A DNA stretch of 33,763 nucleotides from a bacterium (GCA_026416715.1 JAOAEQ010000028.1:1-33763), one strand, 5' to 3'; counted from the first letter of the stretch, positions 1 through 8,359 are shown. Notes: generated by a model not told the origin, from the letters alone. Numbers and translations are program-made.

Positions 1-1176
1 TACCGTATAATAACTGATAAAGGTGACGTTATTGCGCAAAACGATTTGCCGCAAAATATTGCACTACCATCTCCTGCCTTGATTTCTGAAAAACCGACGT
101 TTGCGACTATTCCTGGGCGGGGAGAACATTCGTTGAGAATAGTTATATTCAAAACACTCTTTCGGGAAGATGCTGAAGCTGCTGAACCGGAAATAGCTCA
201 TACGAATATCGCACAAACCGTTATTATTTATTGCGGTGGTTCCCTATATAAAATCAATGAAGATTTGGAAGATTTACAATCCCGCCTGATTATTATTGGA
301 TTAATAACTTTTTTATGCGCTGGGCTTGGCGGATTTTCCCTATCAAATCGAGCGCTCCGTCCAATAAACCAGATTAGCCATAACTTATCGAGAATATCCG
401 ATACTCATTTAAACGACCGAATTGATAGTGCGAAATTTGATATCGAATTGCATCCGTTAGTGAATCAACTTAACGCAGCGTTAGACCGATTAGAAATCGC
501 CTTCCATCGGGAAAGGCAGTTTACCGCTGATGCCTCGCATGAACTCAGAACTCCATTATCCGTTATCGTGAATAATATTGAAGTTCTACTGAAACGACCA
601 CGAACTTCTGAAGAACATCTGGAAGTCCATCAATCGAATCTGCGAACCGCACAGCATATGCAGAAGATTATTGAAGGACTCTTAACCTTATCCCGAATCG
701 ATGCTGGGCAAGTATGGTTGCAAAAGAAACCGGTACCTCTTTATCCGTTAGTTGAGGATATTTTAGTACTGCTTAAAAATAAAGCTGCGGAGAAACAGGT
801 TCGATTAAATAATGAAGTAGATAAATCTATTCAAATTACCGTCGATTCGGATAAATTTAAACAAGCACTATTGAATCTTATCGAAAATGCAATTACTTAT
901 AACCGGCAGAATGGAAGCGTCACGATAAAATCGAACCTGCTCGATAATCAAATTGCACTGGATATCATTGATACCGGAATCGGTATTCCCCCAGAACATC
1001 TGAACCGGATTTTCGAACGGTTTTACCGAGTTGACCCTTCGCGGTCAGAGCTTACTGGCGGATGTGGATTAGGACTAGCGATCGCTAAAAGTATCATCGA
1101 ATTACATCAGGGAATTATTTCTGTCACTAGTAATCCAGCCGGTAGTATTTTTTGCGTTATTCTTCCAATAAATTAA
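1..1176 (+). CDS. Sensor histidine kinase (5' end outside the window)
   Basis: This is the C-terminal part of a membrane-bound two-component sensor kinase. The reading frame is open from base 1, so the TTG at 46 is not the real start. The visible part begins in a periplasmic sensor segment, then has one membrane helix (IIIGLITFLCAGLGG), a HAMP linker, a HisKA dimerisation domain with the phospho-acceptor His in SHELRTPL (codon 538-540), and a HATPase domain. The ATPase shows an N box (NLIENAITYN), G1 box (DTGIGIP), F box (FERFYRV) and G2 box (GCGLGLAI). The order matches the CusS/heavy-metal-sensor type of kinase, in which the response regulator gene usually lies just upstream, here out of view. 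Two secreted-protein genes follow closely on the same strand, the second with a PepSY domain, so they may belong to the same regulon. The signal sensed cannot be told. Confidence 0.93.
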   Translation, partial: YRIITDKGDVIAQNDLPQNIALPSPALISEKPTFATIPGRGEHSLRIVIFKTLFREDAEAAEPEIAHTNIAQTVIIYCGGSLYKINEDLEDLQSRLIIIGLITFLCAGLGGFSLSNRALRPINQISHNLSRISDTHLNDRIDSAKFDIELHPLVNQLNAALDRLEIAFHRERQFTADASHELRTPLSVIVNNIEVLLKRPRTSEEHLEVHQSNLRTAQHMQKIIEGLLTLSRIDAGQVWLQKKPVPLYPLVEDILVLLKNKAAEKQVRLNNEVDKSIQITVDSDKFKQALLNLIENAITYNRQNGSVTIKSNLLDNQIALDIIDTGIGIPPEHLNRIFERFYRVDPSRSELTGGCGLGLAIAKSIIELHQGIISVTSNPAGSIFCVILPIN

Positions 1177-1225
1177 TCTTCTATTAATCTATGATTTGAT
1201 ACACTTATGTATGAATCGTGAGGTT

Positions 1226-1234
1226 AAGGAGGTG
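1226..1234 (+). promoter_or_regulatory. Ribosome binding site that decides the GTG start at 1244
   Basis: AAGGAGGTG is a full match to the anti-Shine-Dalgarno sequence, 9 nt before GTG 1244. It makes the upstream TTG (1196) and ATG (1211) unlikely starts. The 14-mer AAGGAGGTGAATTC (1226-1239) recurs exactly at 1982-1995 in front of the PepSY gene. Confidence 0.7.
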
Positions 1235-1243
1235 AATTCGACA

Positions 1244-2002
1244 GTGAACCACTTGCGAAAAATATTGCTATTTATCGGAATAGCGGTGATACTAGGCAGT
1301 ACAATAGCGTTTGCTATAGAAAGCGGCAAAGATACTGCTAAAATAATAACATCATCAAAATCAGCGAAATCGGTATGGCGTGATTCTTTCTTCGTTGATA
1401 AGAAGAATCTAAGGCCGATAGGAGAGAATCCTTACTTTATCCTAAAACCCGGATATAAATTATCATATCAAGAAGGAGATATCCGTATTACCCAGACCGT
1501 TCTTCATGAAACTAAGGTAATTGATGATGTAGAAGTAGGTGTTATTGAAAATCGAGAGGAGAAAAACGGTAAGGTATTTGAAGTTACGAAAGATTACTTT
1601 GCTATTGACACTATCACCAACGATGTCTATTATTTCGGAGAAGATGTTGATGTGTATAAAGACGGTAAAATAGTCGGCCATGATGGTGCTTGGGTGTCCG
1701 GAATAAACGGTGCGAAATTTGGGCTGATGATGCCAGGAAAAATTAACGTTGGTGATAAATACTATCAGGAATTAGCTCCGAAAGTTGCCATGGACCGTGC
1801 TGAAATCATAGAGACCGGTTTAACGATAGAAACTCCGGCTGGAATATTTACGAATTGTATCAAGGTAGAAGAGACCACCCCGATGGAACCGAAGGCCAAA
1901 GATTATAAATGGTATGCACCAGGTGTGGGAATGATTAAAGATAATGATATGATACTCATCAAAATTGAACAACCAAAAAATAAGGAGGTGAATTCTAGAT
2001 GA
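1244..2002 (+). CDS. Secreted protein of unknown function, upstream of PepSY gene
   Basis: A protein of about 252 residues with an N-terminal signal peptide (hydrophobic stretch LLFIGIAVILGSTIAFA, probable cut after AFA). The rest looks like a soluble beta-rich periplasmic protein with motifs such as NDVYYFGEDVD, LMMPGKINVGDKYYQE and YKWYAPGVGMI. I do not know a function; it resembles conserved hypothetical secreted proteins. The frame is open up to a TTG at 1196. I chose the GTG at 1244 because a strong ribosome site (AAGGAGGTG, 1226-1234) precedes it, and because the same 14 bases, AAGGAGGTGAATTC, precede the next gene. The stop overlaps the next start (ATGA, 1999-2002), indicating translational coupling with the PepSY gene. 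Confidence 0.8.
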   Translation: MNHLRKILLFIGIAVILGSTIAFAIESGKDTAKIITSSKSAKSVWRDSFFVDKKNLRPIGENPYFILKPGYKLSYQEGDIRITQTVLHETKVIDDVEVGVIENREEKNGKVFEVTKDYFAIDTITNDVYYFGEDVDVYKDGKIVGHDGAWVSGINGAKFGLMMPGKINVGDKYYQELAPKVAMDRAEIIETGLTIETPAGIFTNCIKVEETTPMEPKAKDYKWYAPGVGMIKDNDMILIKIEQPKNKEVNSR

Positions 2003-2568
2003 AAATGAAATGTTTGGGTATAGCATTGCTAATTCTAAGCCTATTCCTTTTCTTCGGGTTAGCAAATGCAGTGGAACAAAAAGCTGAATCGGAAAAAGCA
2101 GAAAAAGCCGAGAAATCTGAAATGAGCGAAAAGCAGACACTGGCTACCTCTGCAAAAGTGAGTATGGCCGCAGCACTTGCGACCGCCTCAAAACAGGTTG
2201 CAGGGACCGTTCTCGCTGCAGAATTGGAAAATGAAGATGGAAAAACAATCTTTTGCTTTGAGATTCTACCAACCCCAACAAGTGAGATTGTTAAAGAGGT
2301 AAAAATTGACGCGGTGACGGGAGCCTTCCTTGGCATAGAAGACGAAAATGCAGAAAAAGAAGTAGGTGAAAACGCTAAGGAATCGAAAGAATGGGCTGAT
2401 AAAAAAGGTAAGCATGGTGAGGAATATAGCCGTAAAGAATGCAAAGAGAAAGAGGGTAAAGAAAAAGCTAACGAAAAAATAGAAAAAGGTGATAAGAGAA
2501 TGAAGCAATCGAAGGAAAAGGACGAGAAAGAAGATAACGAGAAGGGAGAAAAAGAAGAGAAAGATTAA
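1999..2568 (+). CDS. Secreted PepSY-domain protein with a Lys/Glu-rich tail
   Basis: 189 residues. A signal peptide (residues 1-24, LLILSLFLFFGLANA) is followed by a short charged linker and one PepSY-like domain (about 50-115: KVSMAAALATASKQVAGTVL, then AELENEDGKTIFCFEI, then VKEVKIDAVTGAFLGIEDE). The last 75 residues are almost only Lys, Glu, Asp, Asn and Gly and are probably disordered. PepSY domains are known as periplasmic protease-inhibitory or modulatory modules and often sit beside two-component systems, which fits the kinase gene upstream. The start overlaps the preceding stop by 4 nt and has its own AAGGAGGTG site (1982-1990). The charged tail could bind cations or the cell surface, which is inference only. 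Confidence 0.85.
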   Translation: MKMKCLGIALLILSLFLFFGLANAVEQKAESEKAEKAEKSEMSEKQTLATSAKVSMAAALATASKQVAGTVLAAELENEDGKTIFCFEILPTPTSEIVKEVKIDAVTGAFLGIEDENAEKEVGENAKESKEWADKKGKHGEEYSRKECKEKEGKEKANEKIEKGDKRMKQSKEKDEKEDNEKGEKEEKD

Positions 2569-2609
2569 ACCGGTTTTGACGGCTACCCTCTAAAAAGAAA
2601 AATATTTAA

Positions 2610-2651
2610 CCGCAGAGAACGTAAAAGAGACAAGTTATTGGTTCTCTGCGG
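2610..2651 (+). terminator. Inverted repeat after the PepSY gene, probable terminator
   Basis: Perfect 11-bp arms CCGCAGAGAAC (2610-2620) and GTTCTCTGCGG (2641-2651) enclose a 20-nt loop, followed by CATTTTCTT. It lies about 40 nt after the PepSY stop. The left arm starts like a 9-bp-unit repeat (CGCAGAGAA) whose relatives appear inside the coding gene at 16436. Confidence 0.6.
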
Positions 2652-2736
2652 CATTTTCTTATGATTAAAGTTAGGATTAATATATATAATAAATTATAGC
2701 ATTTTTTCATTTAACAAGCGTCTTTTTCTTATATAG

Positions 2737-2742
2737 TATAAT
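2737..2742 (+). promoter_or_regulatory. Candidate -10 box for the zinc-ribbon protein gene
   Basis: TATAAT at 2737-2742, about 80 nt before ATG 2823. The best -35 (TTAACA, 2711-2716) is 20 nt away, longer than ideal, so only the -10 is convincing. The remainder of 2652-2822 is AT-rich and I see nothing else in it. Confidence 0.4.
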
Positions 2743-2822
2743 GAAGAGAAGGCGGATTTGTTCGATTCAAAATTAATAATCAGGATATTTTTTATTTTTA
2801 CAATAAGGAGGCGGCGGTAACA

Positions 2823-3815
2823 ATGAAAATCCTGTCAAGAAAAATAATGGCGTGGAGTATGCCAGGATTGATATTAGTAGTTTGTTTTATGCTGGGTAGT
2901 ATTCTCTATGCCCAAGAAGAAGGCAGGGGACCGGGAGCTATTGGGATTAATCGCGCCCGCGAGGTAACCGGAGAAAAGGTTAAATGTCCGCAATGCGGTA
3001 CGCTCAATGACCCGACGAATAATAATTGTGTAAGTTGTGGATATGCCTTGAAATCCGGAGGGAGTTCCACCCCACCACCATCCGTTTCTGTTGACGAATA
3101 CCGCCGGTTTCAAGCCGCCGCTCCGCAAGTCGTTCCAGATGGCAGTACACCAGGAAACCAACCTCAAGTGAAGGAAGAAAAACGATATACCGTGGTAGAA
3201 GGGGTCCATGAGAGCTGTGTAAAATGCAATAAAGAGTTACGTAAACCCAAGAAACGAGAAATTTTCGAATCCCAGTTAGCGGGATTCTATGACGATGGTG
3301 CCCATGGTGATGAAGTTGCGGGGGATGGTATTTATAGTAATATTACCGAAGAGAAAGACCGCCTTTGCGATGAATGTTGGGATCAATTTCAATCCCTGCA
3401 ACGGTTAGTAAAATATTCGCAACAGGATAGTCCGGTAGAATTTTATATGGTTTCGGTGGCGGCCGAAGACCCGTCAACAACCCCTCCCTCGCCCATACCG
3501 ACCCAAGGATATTGGGCTTCCCGGCGCGATGGACGAGACGGTTTTTTTGCCGATTATACGACGCGAATTTTTGCCTCATACAAAGATCCGATTACCAAAG
3601 AGTTTTACAAACAATTCCAGTGGACGGTCGAAGAACTAGCGGCAATCAAAGCCGAAAAGAAACGGCAGACATTGGAACAGCGGTGGCAGCAACAACAGAA
3701 TCACCAACAGGAACCAACAAGAGATACTCCTATGTATGGTGAAGTGCAACCCGAACAATACCGAAGTAGTTATTTCGGTGAACAACATAGCGGCCCGCAC
3801 ACAGGACCAGAATAG
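2823..3815 (+). CDS. Secreted protein with two zinc-ribbon-like Cys pairs, function unknown
   Basis: 330 residues, with a strong ribosome site (AAGGAGGCGG) before ATG. A signal peptide covers residues 1-30 (IIVVCFMLGS-like core ending LYAQ). A compact zinc ribbon follows: C55-x2-C58 ... C69-x2-C72. A proline/serine linker leads to a second set, C132-x2-C135 ... C182-x2-C185, whose two halves are separated by 46 residues. That gap holds DDGAHGDEVAGDGIY (157-171), a motif common in secreted calcium-binding-like modules. The C-terminal third contains an aromatic-rich stretch (YKDPITKEFYKQFQWT) and a Gln-rich tail. Zinc ribbons are typical of cytoplasmic proteins, so one behind a signal peptide is unusual. 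The gene stands alone with its own promoter candidate and terminator. I do not recognise a characterised homologue. Confidence 0.85.
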   Translation: MKILSRKIMAWSMPGLILVVCFMLGSILYAQEEGRGPGAIGINRAREVTGEKVKCPQCGTLNDPTNNNCVSCGYALKSGGSSTPPPSVSVDEYRRFQAAAPQVVPDGSTPGNQPQVKEEKRYTVVEGVHESCVKCNKELRKPKKREIFESQLAGFYDDGAHGDEVAGDGIYSNITEEKDRLCDECWDQFQSLQRLVKYSQQDSPVEFYMVSVAAEDPSTTPPSPIPTQGYWASRRDGRDGFFADYTTRIFASYKDPITKEFYKQFQWTVEELAAIKAEKKRQTLEQRWQQQQNHQQEPTRDTPMYGEVQPEQYRSSYFGEQHSGPHTGPE

Positions 3816-3921
3816 GAAGCTCAGATATAATGTATTAGTTTCAGTATCAGGAATGTTCAAATGAAAATACAGATTGATATTATTTAATAAAGTATAGACA
3901 TAGGTTGATATGGAATAAATT

Positions 3922-3959
3922 AAACCGTAGGAATGTTATATTTTAGATTCCTACGGTTT
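3922..3959 (+). terminator. Rho-independent terminator of the zinc-ribbon protein gene
   Basis: Perfect 13-bp arms (AAACCGTAGGAAT, 3922-3934; ATTCCTACGGTTT, 3947-3959) with a 12-nt loop, followed by TTATTATT. It sits about 105 nt after the stop at 3815. The rest of the 3816-4064 gap is AT-rich; TATAAT boxes at 4018 and 4056 are possible promoter elements for the next gene. Confidence 0.8.
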
Positions 3960-4064
3960 TATTATTAAAAATATCATTTAATCAATTAAAAATATACTCG
4001 ATTGAGTTCGAATATTCTATAATATATATTTTAAACTTTGAATAAATAAGTTACATATAATGCA

Positions 4065-6416
4065 ATGAATTTTATAGTTAAAAGAGTCATTGGAAGTGTT
4101 GTTATCATCATTATCCTAGGTGTTCTATTTTGGTTAGATGTTCCATTAGATACCCTGCGACGGAGCCATGAATATCCCGGAATAACCTATATCACTGCAC
4201 ATTATTTGAGTTTCTTCGGTTCCGGAGGCGTATTAGCGGGAATCGCTGGATTACTCTTCTTATATGGACTACTCAAAGATTCAAATAAAACCATCCAGAT
4301 TGCGCATCAACTTATCATTGCGCTGCTGATAACCGGAATAATCATTTGTATACTTAAATTGACCATCGGTAGGATTCGACCGAAATTGCCGAATAAAGGA
4401 ATGTTTGTTTTCTTCCCGGGATTTACTGCTCAAGCTGGAGTTCAATCTTTTCCGTCTGGGCATACCGCAGCAATATTTAGTTTCGCGCCTATATTCACTT
4501 TATTGTCCCCTATACTTGGTATTATCGCATATGCCATGGCAACGCTCGTTGCGATAACGCGAATTCATTCCGATTTGCATTTTATCACCGATGTAGTTAT
4601 CGGCGCAGGATTAGGGATACTCATCGGAACGATCGTTGTTCATAAGGCGCATGCGGGAAATAAGTTCTTTCGATTATCTCTTTCAAAAAGGAATCTTATC
4701 CTATATTCACTGTTAATAATTTTAATTTTAAGTAGTTTCCTGTTCTTCTACCGACTGGGGACCCCAGGACTTTTCGATTTAGATGAATCAGTTTTTGCAG
4801 AAGCAACGCGGGAAATGCTCGAAACCGGCAACTGGATAACCCCCTATATGAATTACGAACTCCGATTCGATAAACCGATTCTCATCTACTGGCTGATGGC
4901 TATTGCTTATAAAATGTTTGGAATTAACGAGTTTGCTGCTCGGTTTTGGTCAGCTTTAAACGGAACAATTCTAGCGCTATTTATCTTTTATTTCGGCGTG
5001 AAATGGAACGATATTAAATTCGGATTATTAAGCAGTCTGATTTTTTTGACCTGTTTGGAAACGATGATACTTGGTCATGCAGCAATAACCGATATGACCT
5101 TATTACTGTTTATAACTGGCGCATTACTTGCATTTTATCGGGCATACAGTTCAGAATTCGCAAATGGAAAACGATGGTATTATCTTTTTTATACCGCAAT
5201 GGCGCTAGCGCTTTTAACGAAAGGAATAATCGGAGTAGTTTTTCCCGTGGGTATCATTCTAATATTTCTCATACTTACACGCCAGGTGAAAACAACCCTT
5301 CAAGAAGCGAAGGTATTAGCGGGATTCGGAATGTTCCTGATTATAGCGCTACCGTGGTATATTCTCGTTTATCTGCAAAACGGTTGGGCGTTTATTCAGA
5401 AGTTTATCATATTCCATCATCTATACCGATTCACTGAACCTATTGGTGGTCATTCTGGAAATGTATTCTATTATATTCCAATTATTCTATTCGGCTTTTT
5501 CCCTTGGAGTAGTTTTCTTTATTCAGGAGTCACCGCTTCTATTCCTTGGCGATGGAAACAATGGAGCACTCTTCCGAAACGAGAGCAATTTCCGATATTG
5601 TGTATCATCTGGATAGCGGTAGTTTTTTTATTTTTCACGGTTGCGCAAACGAAACTCCCAAACTATGTCGCCCCGTTATTTCCGCCGATGTCATTTCTGG
5701 TTGCCTCCTGGTGGTATAAAAAGTTAGATTCCAAATTCCAAACTGCAAATTCCCCAAAAAGACATTTGGATTCCGAAGTGTTATCTGCAGACTCCTCGCC
5801 TAATGCTTGCGAGAAAGAGACGGAACTAAATTCGACCGTTGCCGCTATAACCTTGTTGTTATTGGGTAGTATTCTTGGAATAACATTTATCATATCCCCA
5901 ATAATCATTAAGAATATTGCAGCAAGCGGGAAATTAGCAGGTATGGAATCATTCAAACTCGGATTTATTCCTTATCTGCTTGGAATACTCTTCCTGCTCG
6001 GAACGAGTAGTGCAGCAAATCTTTTATGGAAAAAGAAATATGCTGCAAGCTTCATCGTTTTAATCATTCTAATGCTGCTATTCTGGTTCTTTGCGCTAAC
6101 AGAGTTGGTTCCAATTGTTTATGAATATCAACAAGGACCGATATATCGTTTCGCTACCGGTATCAAGAACGAATTACAACCGACCGATATTATCGTCGAA
6201 TTCGGACATAATAATCCGTCGGTGATATTTTATAGCCAACATCGGATCCTGCGCCTTGGCACCAACCAATTCGACCGATTAACCGAATTATTTCAATCTT
6301 CAAACCGTGTGTATCTTATTTCGAATAAACTGAAACTCCGTGACCAATTCCAGCAACTACCGAAGTTTCAATTGATTGCTATCGAAGGCCAATATCTTTT
6401 TGCGAAGAATTTCTAA
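4065..6416 (+). CDS. Fusion of PAP2 lipid phosphatase and PMT/ArnT-like glycosyltransferase
   Basis: 783 residues, almost all membrane helices. Residues 1-200 form a PAP2 phosphatase with all three signature motifs: KLTIGRIRP (98-106), PSGH (130-133) and R166...H172...D176. From about residue 215 a GT-C glycosyltransferase of the PMT/ArnT (GT39/GT83) family begins: FDLDESVFAEATREML, then RFDKPILIYWLMAIAYKMFG, with a further ten or so helices and a soluble C-terminus. GT-C enzymes take a sugar from a polyprenyl-phosphate carrier and release the carrier phosphate; PAP2 enzymes hydrolyse lipid phosphates or pyrophosphates. One chain may therefore couple glycosyl transfer with carrier recycling (inference). 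Residues 555-592 form an extra loop encoded by a 7-bp repeat array (5728-5755). No Shine-Dalgarno site is visible. The frame is continuous across both domains. Confidence 0.9.
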   Translation: MNFIVKRVIGSVVIIIILGVLFWLDVPLDTLRRSHEYPGITYITAHYLSFFGSGGVLAGIAGLLFLYGLLKDSNKTIQIAHQLIIALLITGIIICILKLTIGRIRPKLPNKGMFVFFPGFTAQAGVQSFPSGHTAAIFSFAPIFTLLSPILGIIAYAMATLVAITRIHSDLHFITDVVIGAGLGILIGTIVVHKAHAGNKFFRLSLSKRNLILYSLLIILILSSFLFFYRLGTPGLFDLDESVFAEATREMLETGNWITPYMNYELRFDKPILIYWLMAIAYKMFGINEFAARFWSALNGTILALFIFYFGVKWNDIKFGLLSSLIFLTCLETMILGHAAITDMTLLLFITGALLAFYRAYSSEFANGKRWYYLFYTAMALALLTKGIIGVVFPVGIILIFLILTRQVKTTLQEAKVLAGFGMFLIIALPWYILVYLQNGWAFIQKFIIFHHLYRFTEPIGGHSGNVFYYIPIILFGFFPWSSFLYSGVTASIPWRWKQWSTLPKREQFPILCIIWIAVVFLFFTVAQTKLPNYVAPLFPPMSFLVASWWYKKLDSKFQTANSPKRHLDSEVLSADSSPNACEKETELNSTVAAITLLLLGSILGITFIISPIIIKNIAASGKLAGMESFKLGFIPYLLGILFLLGTSSAANLLWKKKYAASFIVLIILMLLFWFFALTELVPIVYEYQQGPIYRFATGIKNELQPTDIIVEFGHNNPSVIFYSQHRILRLGTNQFDRLTELFQSSNRVYLISNKLKLRDQFQQLPKFQLIAIEGQYLFAKNF
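5728..5774 (+). repeat. 7-bp unit repeat array inside the PAP2-GT fusion gene
   Basis: Four consecutive 7-mers, ATTCCAA, ATTCCAA, ACTGCAA, ATTCCCC (5728-5755), then a partly inverted arm CATTTGGATTCC (5763-5774). They are translated in frame as the polar loop SKFQTANSPKRHLDSE between hydrophobic segments. The composition is unlike the flanking membrane-helix coding sequence. Confidence 0.6.
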
Positions 6417-6552
6417 CCATAAAATATAATCTATACACACATAGGGCGGAAAGAGGAACCTGGAGCTAAAAAATTAGGATTGTAACCTTTACGTGATTCG
6501 TGAAGTTTACTATTGCATTCTTTGCGATAACTTAGTTTTCGATTTCAACCTT

Positions 6553-7617
6553 CTACTGGTTTACTTCTCGAATCCAACCGTATACCATGAGAACTACTAA
6601 GAGAATTGCTGCGGAGAAGCTTATCGTCGGTGGGAATATTGCCCCCGCTTTTCCTACGATAGCTTGTGGCTCGAGGCCTAACCAAAAATAAACCTGATTG
6701 AGCAGAAGACCAAAAAACACTGCACACCCGGCGATTGATAGAAGATAAACAATCAACGATTTTGTTCCAAAATAGCGGGTTATTAAAGGAAACGCGGCAG
6801 CATTGGTTGCCGGGCCAGTTAATAGGAAAACTAGTGCTGCGCCGGGATTAATCCCTTTCAGGATCAGCGCGGCGGTTATCGGAGTACTACAACTCGCGCA
6901 AACATATAACGGAATTCCAATAAGCAACATTACCAACATAGATAAAAACGTATTTCCCAAATATTTATCTACCCAACTGGTTGGAACAAAATACGTTATC
7001 ATTCCTGCAATTAAGAGACCAAGAATGAACCATTTTGCCGTTTCACCCATTAAATCTATAAACGCATAGCGGAGTCCAAGAGATAATTTTTTCAATATTC
7101 CCATTCTTGCCTGTGGAACAAGTGGAGCGCAATTAGAATCTGAATGACATGCACAATAATTATTATTGGAAGGGGTAGATTCATTAACCGTAACTGATGG
7201 TTCTTCTTTATCAAGCCAATTATTCATTATCCCGGCACCGAGTGCAGTGAAAAAAGCTGAAATCGGACGGAATAAGGTCATAATCGGGTCAATCAATGCA
7301 TAGGTTAATGCGATTGAATCTATCCCGGTTTCAGGAGTTGAAATCATAAACGCCATAGCTGCACCTTTACTTGCACCTTGTTTCCGTAACGAGATTCCCG
7401 CCGGGAGTACGCCGCAGGAACACAATGGAATCGGGATTCCAAATAATGCTGCCCGAATGATCGGTTTAATTCCTTTCCCGCCGAGATATTTTGCAACTTT
7501 TTCCGCAGGAACAAGGATATACAATATCCCTGCCATCAGGAAACCGAATAATAGATATATTGCTGATTCCTGCAATATTTTCCATGACTCCATCAGGATG
7601 CCGAGTAAAATATTCAT
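6553..7617 (-). CDS. SO_0444-type permease (DUF318/ArsP-like family), metal efflux candidate
   Basis: 354 residues, eight or more membrane helices in two homologous halves. Family motifs are GIPIPLCSCGVLPAGISLRK with STPETGID in the first half, and CASCSTPITAALILKG with TGPATNAAAFPLI in the second. The CSCG and CASCSTP cysteines are characteristic of permeases linked to Cu/Zn or arsenic efflux. A central cytoplasmic loop carries NYCACHSDSNCAPL, a Cys/His-rich possible metal site. I prefer ATG 7617 over TTG 7623. It follows a NicO-like gene by 12 nt, so the two form an operon driven by the promoter at 8357-8386. The metal or metalloid handled is not evident. Confidence 0.88.
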   Translation of the reverse strand: MNILLGILMESWKILQESAIYLLFGFLMAGILYILVPAEKVAKYLGGKGIKPIIRAALFGIPIPLCSCGVLPAGISLRKQGASKGAAMAFMISTPETGIDSIALTYALIDPIMTLFRPISAFFTALGAGIMNNWLDKEEPSVTVNESTPSNNNYCACHSDSNCAPLVPQARMGILKKLSLGLRYAFIDLMGETAKWFILGLLIAGMITYFVPTSWVDKYLGNTFLSMLVMLLIGIPLYVCASCSTPITAALILKGINPGAALVFLLTGPATNAAAFPLITRYFGTKSLIVYLLSIAGCAVFFGLLLNQVYFWLGLEPQAIVGKAGAIFPPTISFSAAILLVVLMVYGWIREVNQ

Positions 7618-7629
7618 GCTCAAAATAAT

Positions 7630-8265
7630 TTAGTGGATAAAAATAACAATTATTCCGAGGATAGTCATCAGAGAACCGAGAATGAGTTTTTCATAATGTT
7701 CCAATTTAGCGAAGCGGATGTTTTCGATTCCCCGATACGCGAAATACGTTAAAATCATCATTCCACCAACGGTTCCAAGCGCAACGAACATTGATAATAG
7801 AATGATGATATACCATCCCAGCGGACTCGCTGCAAAATATATCGGCAGTATTGCTTCGCAGGGCGAAAAAGTTAAAATCGCAATTAATGATAATATCGCA
7901 TGTTTATCCGATAACTCAGCAGGATGGCCATGTTCATGTCCATGCCCGAGTTCTTTGAAATGCAATCCGATATAGAGCATTCCCAGCAGGATGAGAATTC
8001 CCGCTGCAATTGGTCCCACGATTCCTTCAACAACTTCTGATACTTTCCAGCCAATCCATGCGATTAAAAAACCGACGACAGTAGTACTTCCAACATGACC
8101 GAGTCCAGCGAGCGATACAACGGATAGCATTTTGCGTAGCGTCCATTGTTGTGCGCGAGCAACTAATATAAAGGGAAGCCAGTGGGTTGGAATCATAGCA
8201 TGGACTGCAGCGATACCAATTGAGATTAAAATAATAAAAGGTATAGTTTGCGGACTAGTCGTCAT
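7630..8265 (-). CDS. NicO/RcnA-like or UreH-like polytopic membrane protein
   Basis: About 211 residues with six predicted helices. Visible motifs are HAMIPTHWLPF near the N-terminus, a His-rich loop HFKELGHGHEHGHPAELSDKH, and TFSPCEAILPIYF in the fourth helix. The HxxxxHW helix and His-rich cytoplasmic loop recall nickel/cobalt transporters of the NicO superfamily and UreH-like proteins. Assignment to a metal is inference. The open frame extends to 8379, but the promoter at 8357-8386 would lie inside that longer version; ATG 8265 lies downstream of the predicted transcription start, so I use it. It is the first gene of an operon with the SO_0444-type permease, which supports a shared metal-handling role. 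Confidence 0.75.
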   Translation of the reverse strand: MTTSPQTIPFIILISIGIAAVHAMIPTHWLPFILVARAQQWTLRKMLSVVSLAGLGHVGSTTVVGFLIAWIGWKVSEVVEGIVGPIAAGILILLGMLYIGLHFKELGHGHEHGHPAELSDKHAILSLIAILTFSPCEAILPIYFAASPLGWYIIILLSMFVALGTVGGMMILTYFAYRGIENIRFAKLEHYEKLILGSLMTILGIIVIFIH

Positions 8266-8340
8266 AATGCTTAACCATTCTATTCTATGATACACTATTT
8301 TTCGAATTTTTATAATGAGTTTACAGATTAAAAATGATAA

Positions 8341-8359
8341 GGTTACTGAAATAGTAACC
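8341..8359. promoter_or_regulatory. Palindromic operator candidate over the permease-operon start
   Basis: GGTTACT-GAAAT-AGTAACC: perfect 7-bp arms around 5 nt. It overlaps the -10 box and the expected start point of the minus-strand promoter, the classic position for a repressor site. No regulator gene is adjacent. Confidence 0.55.

Noticed and set aside
169-186. Two GAAGCTGCT-like 9-bp units in the kinase gene (DAEAAE)
   Set aside because: Only two imperfect copies and ordinary acidic/Ala codons; cannot be told from chance.
1820-2508. Several minus-strand ORFs opposite the secreted/PepSY pair
   Set aside because: They are antisense reflections of the real genes (Ser/Phe-rich mirror of the Lys/Glu tail), without ribosome sites.
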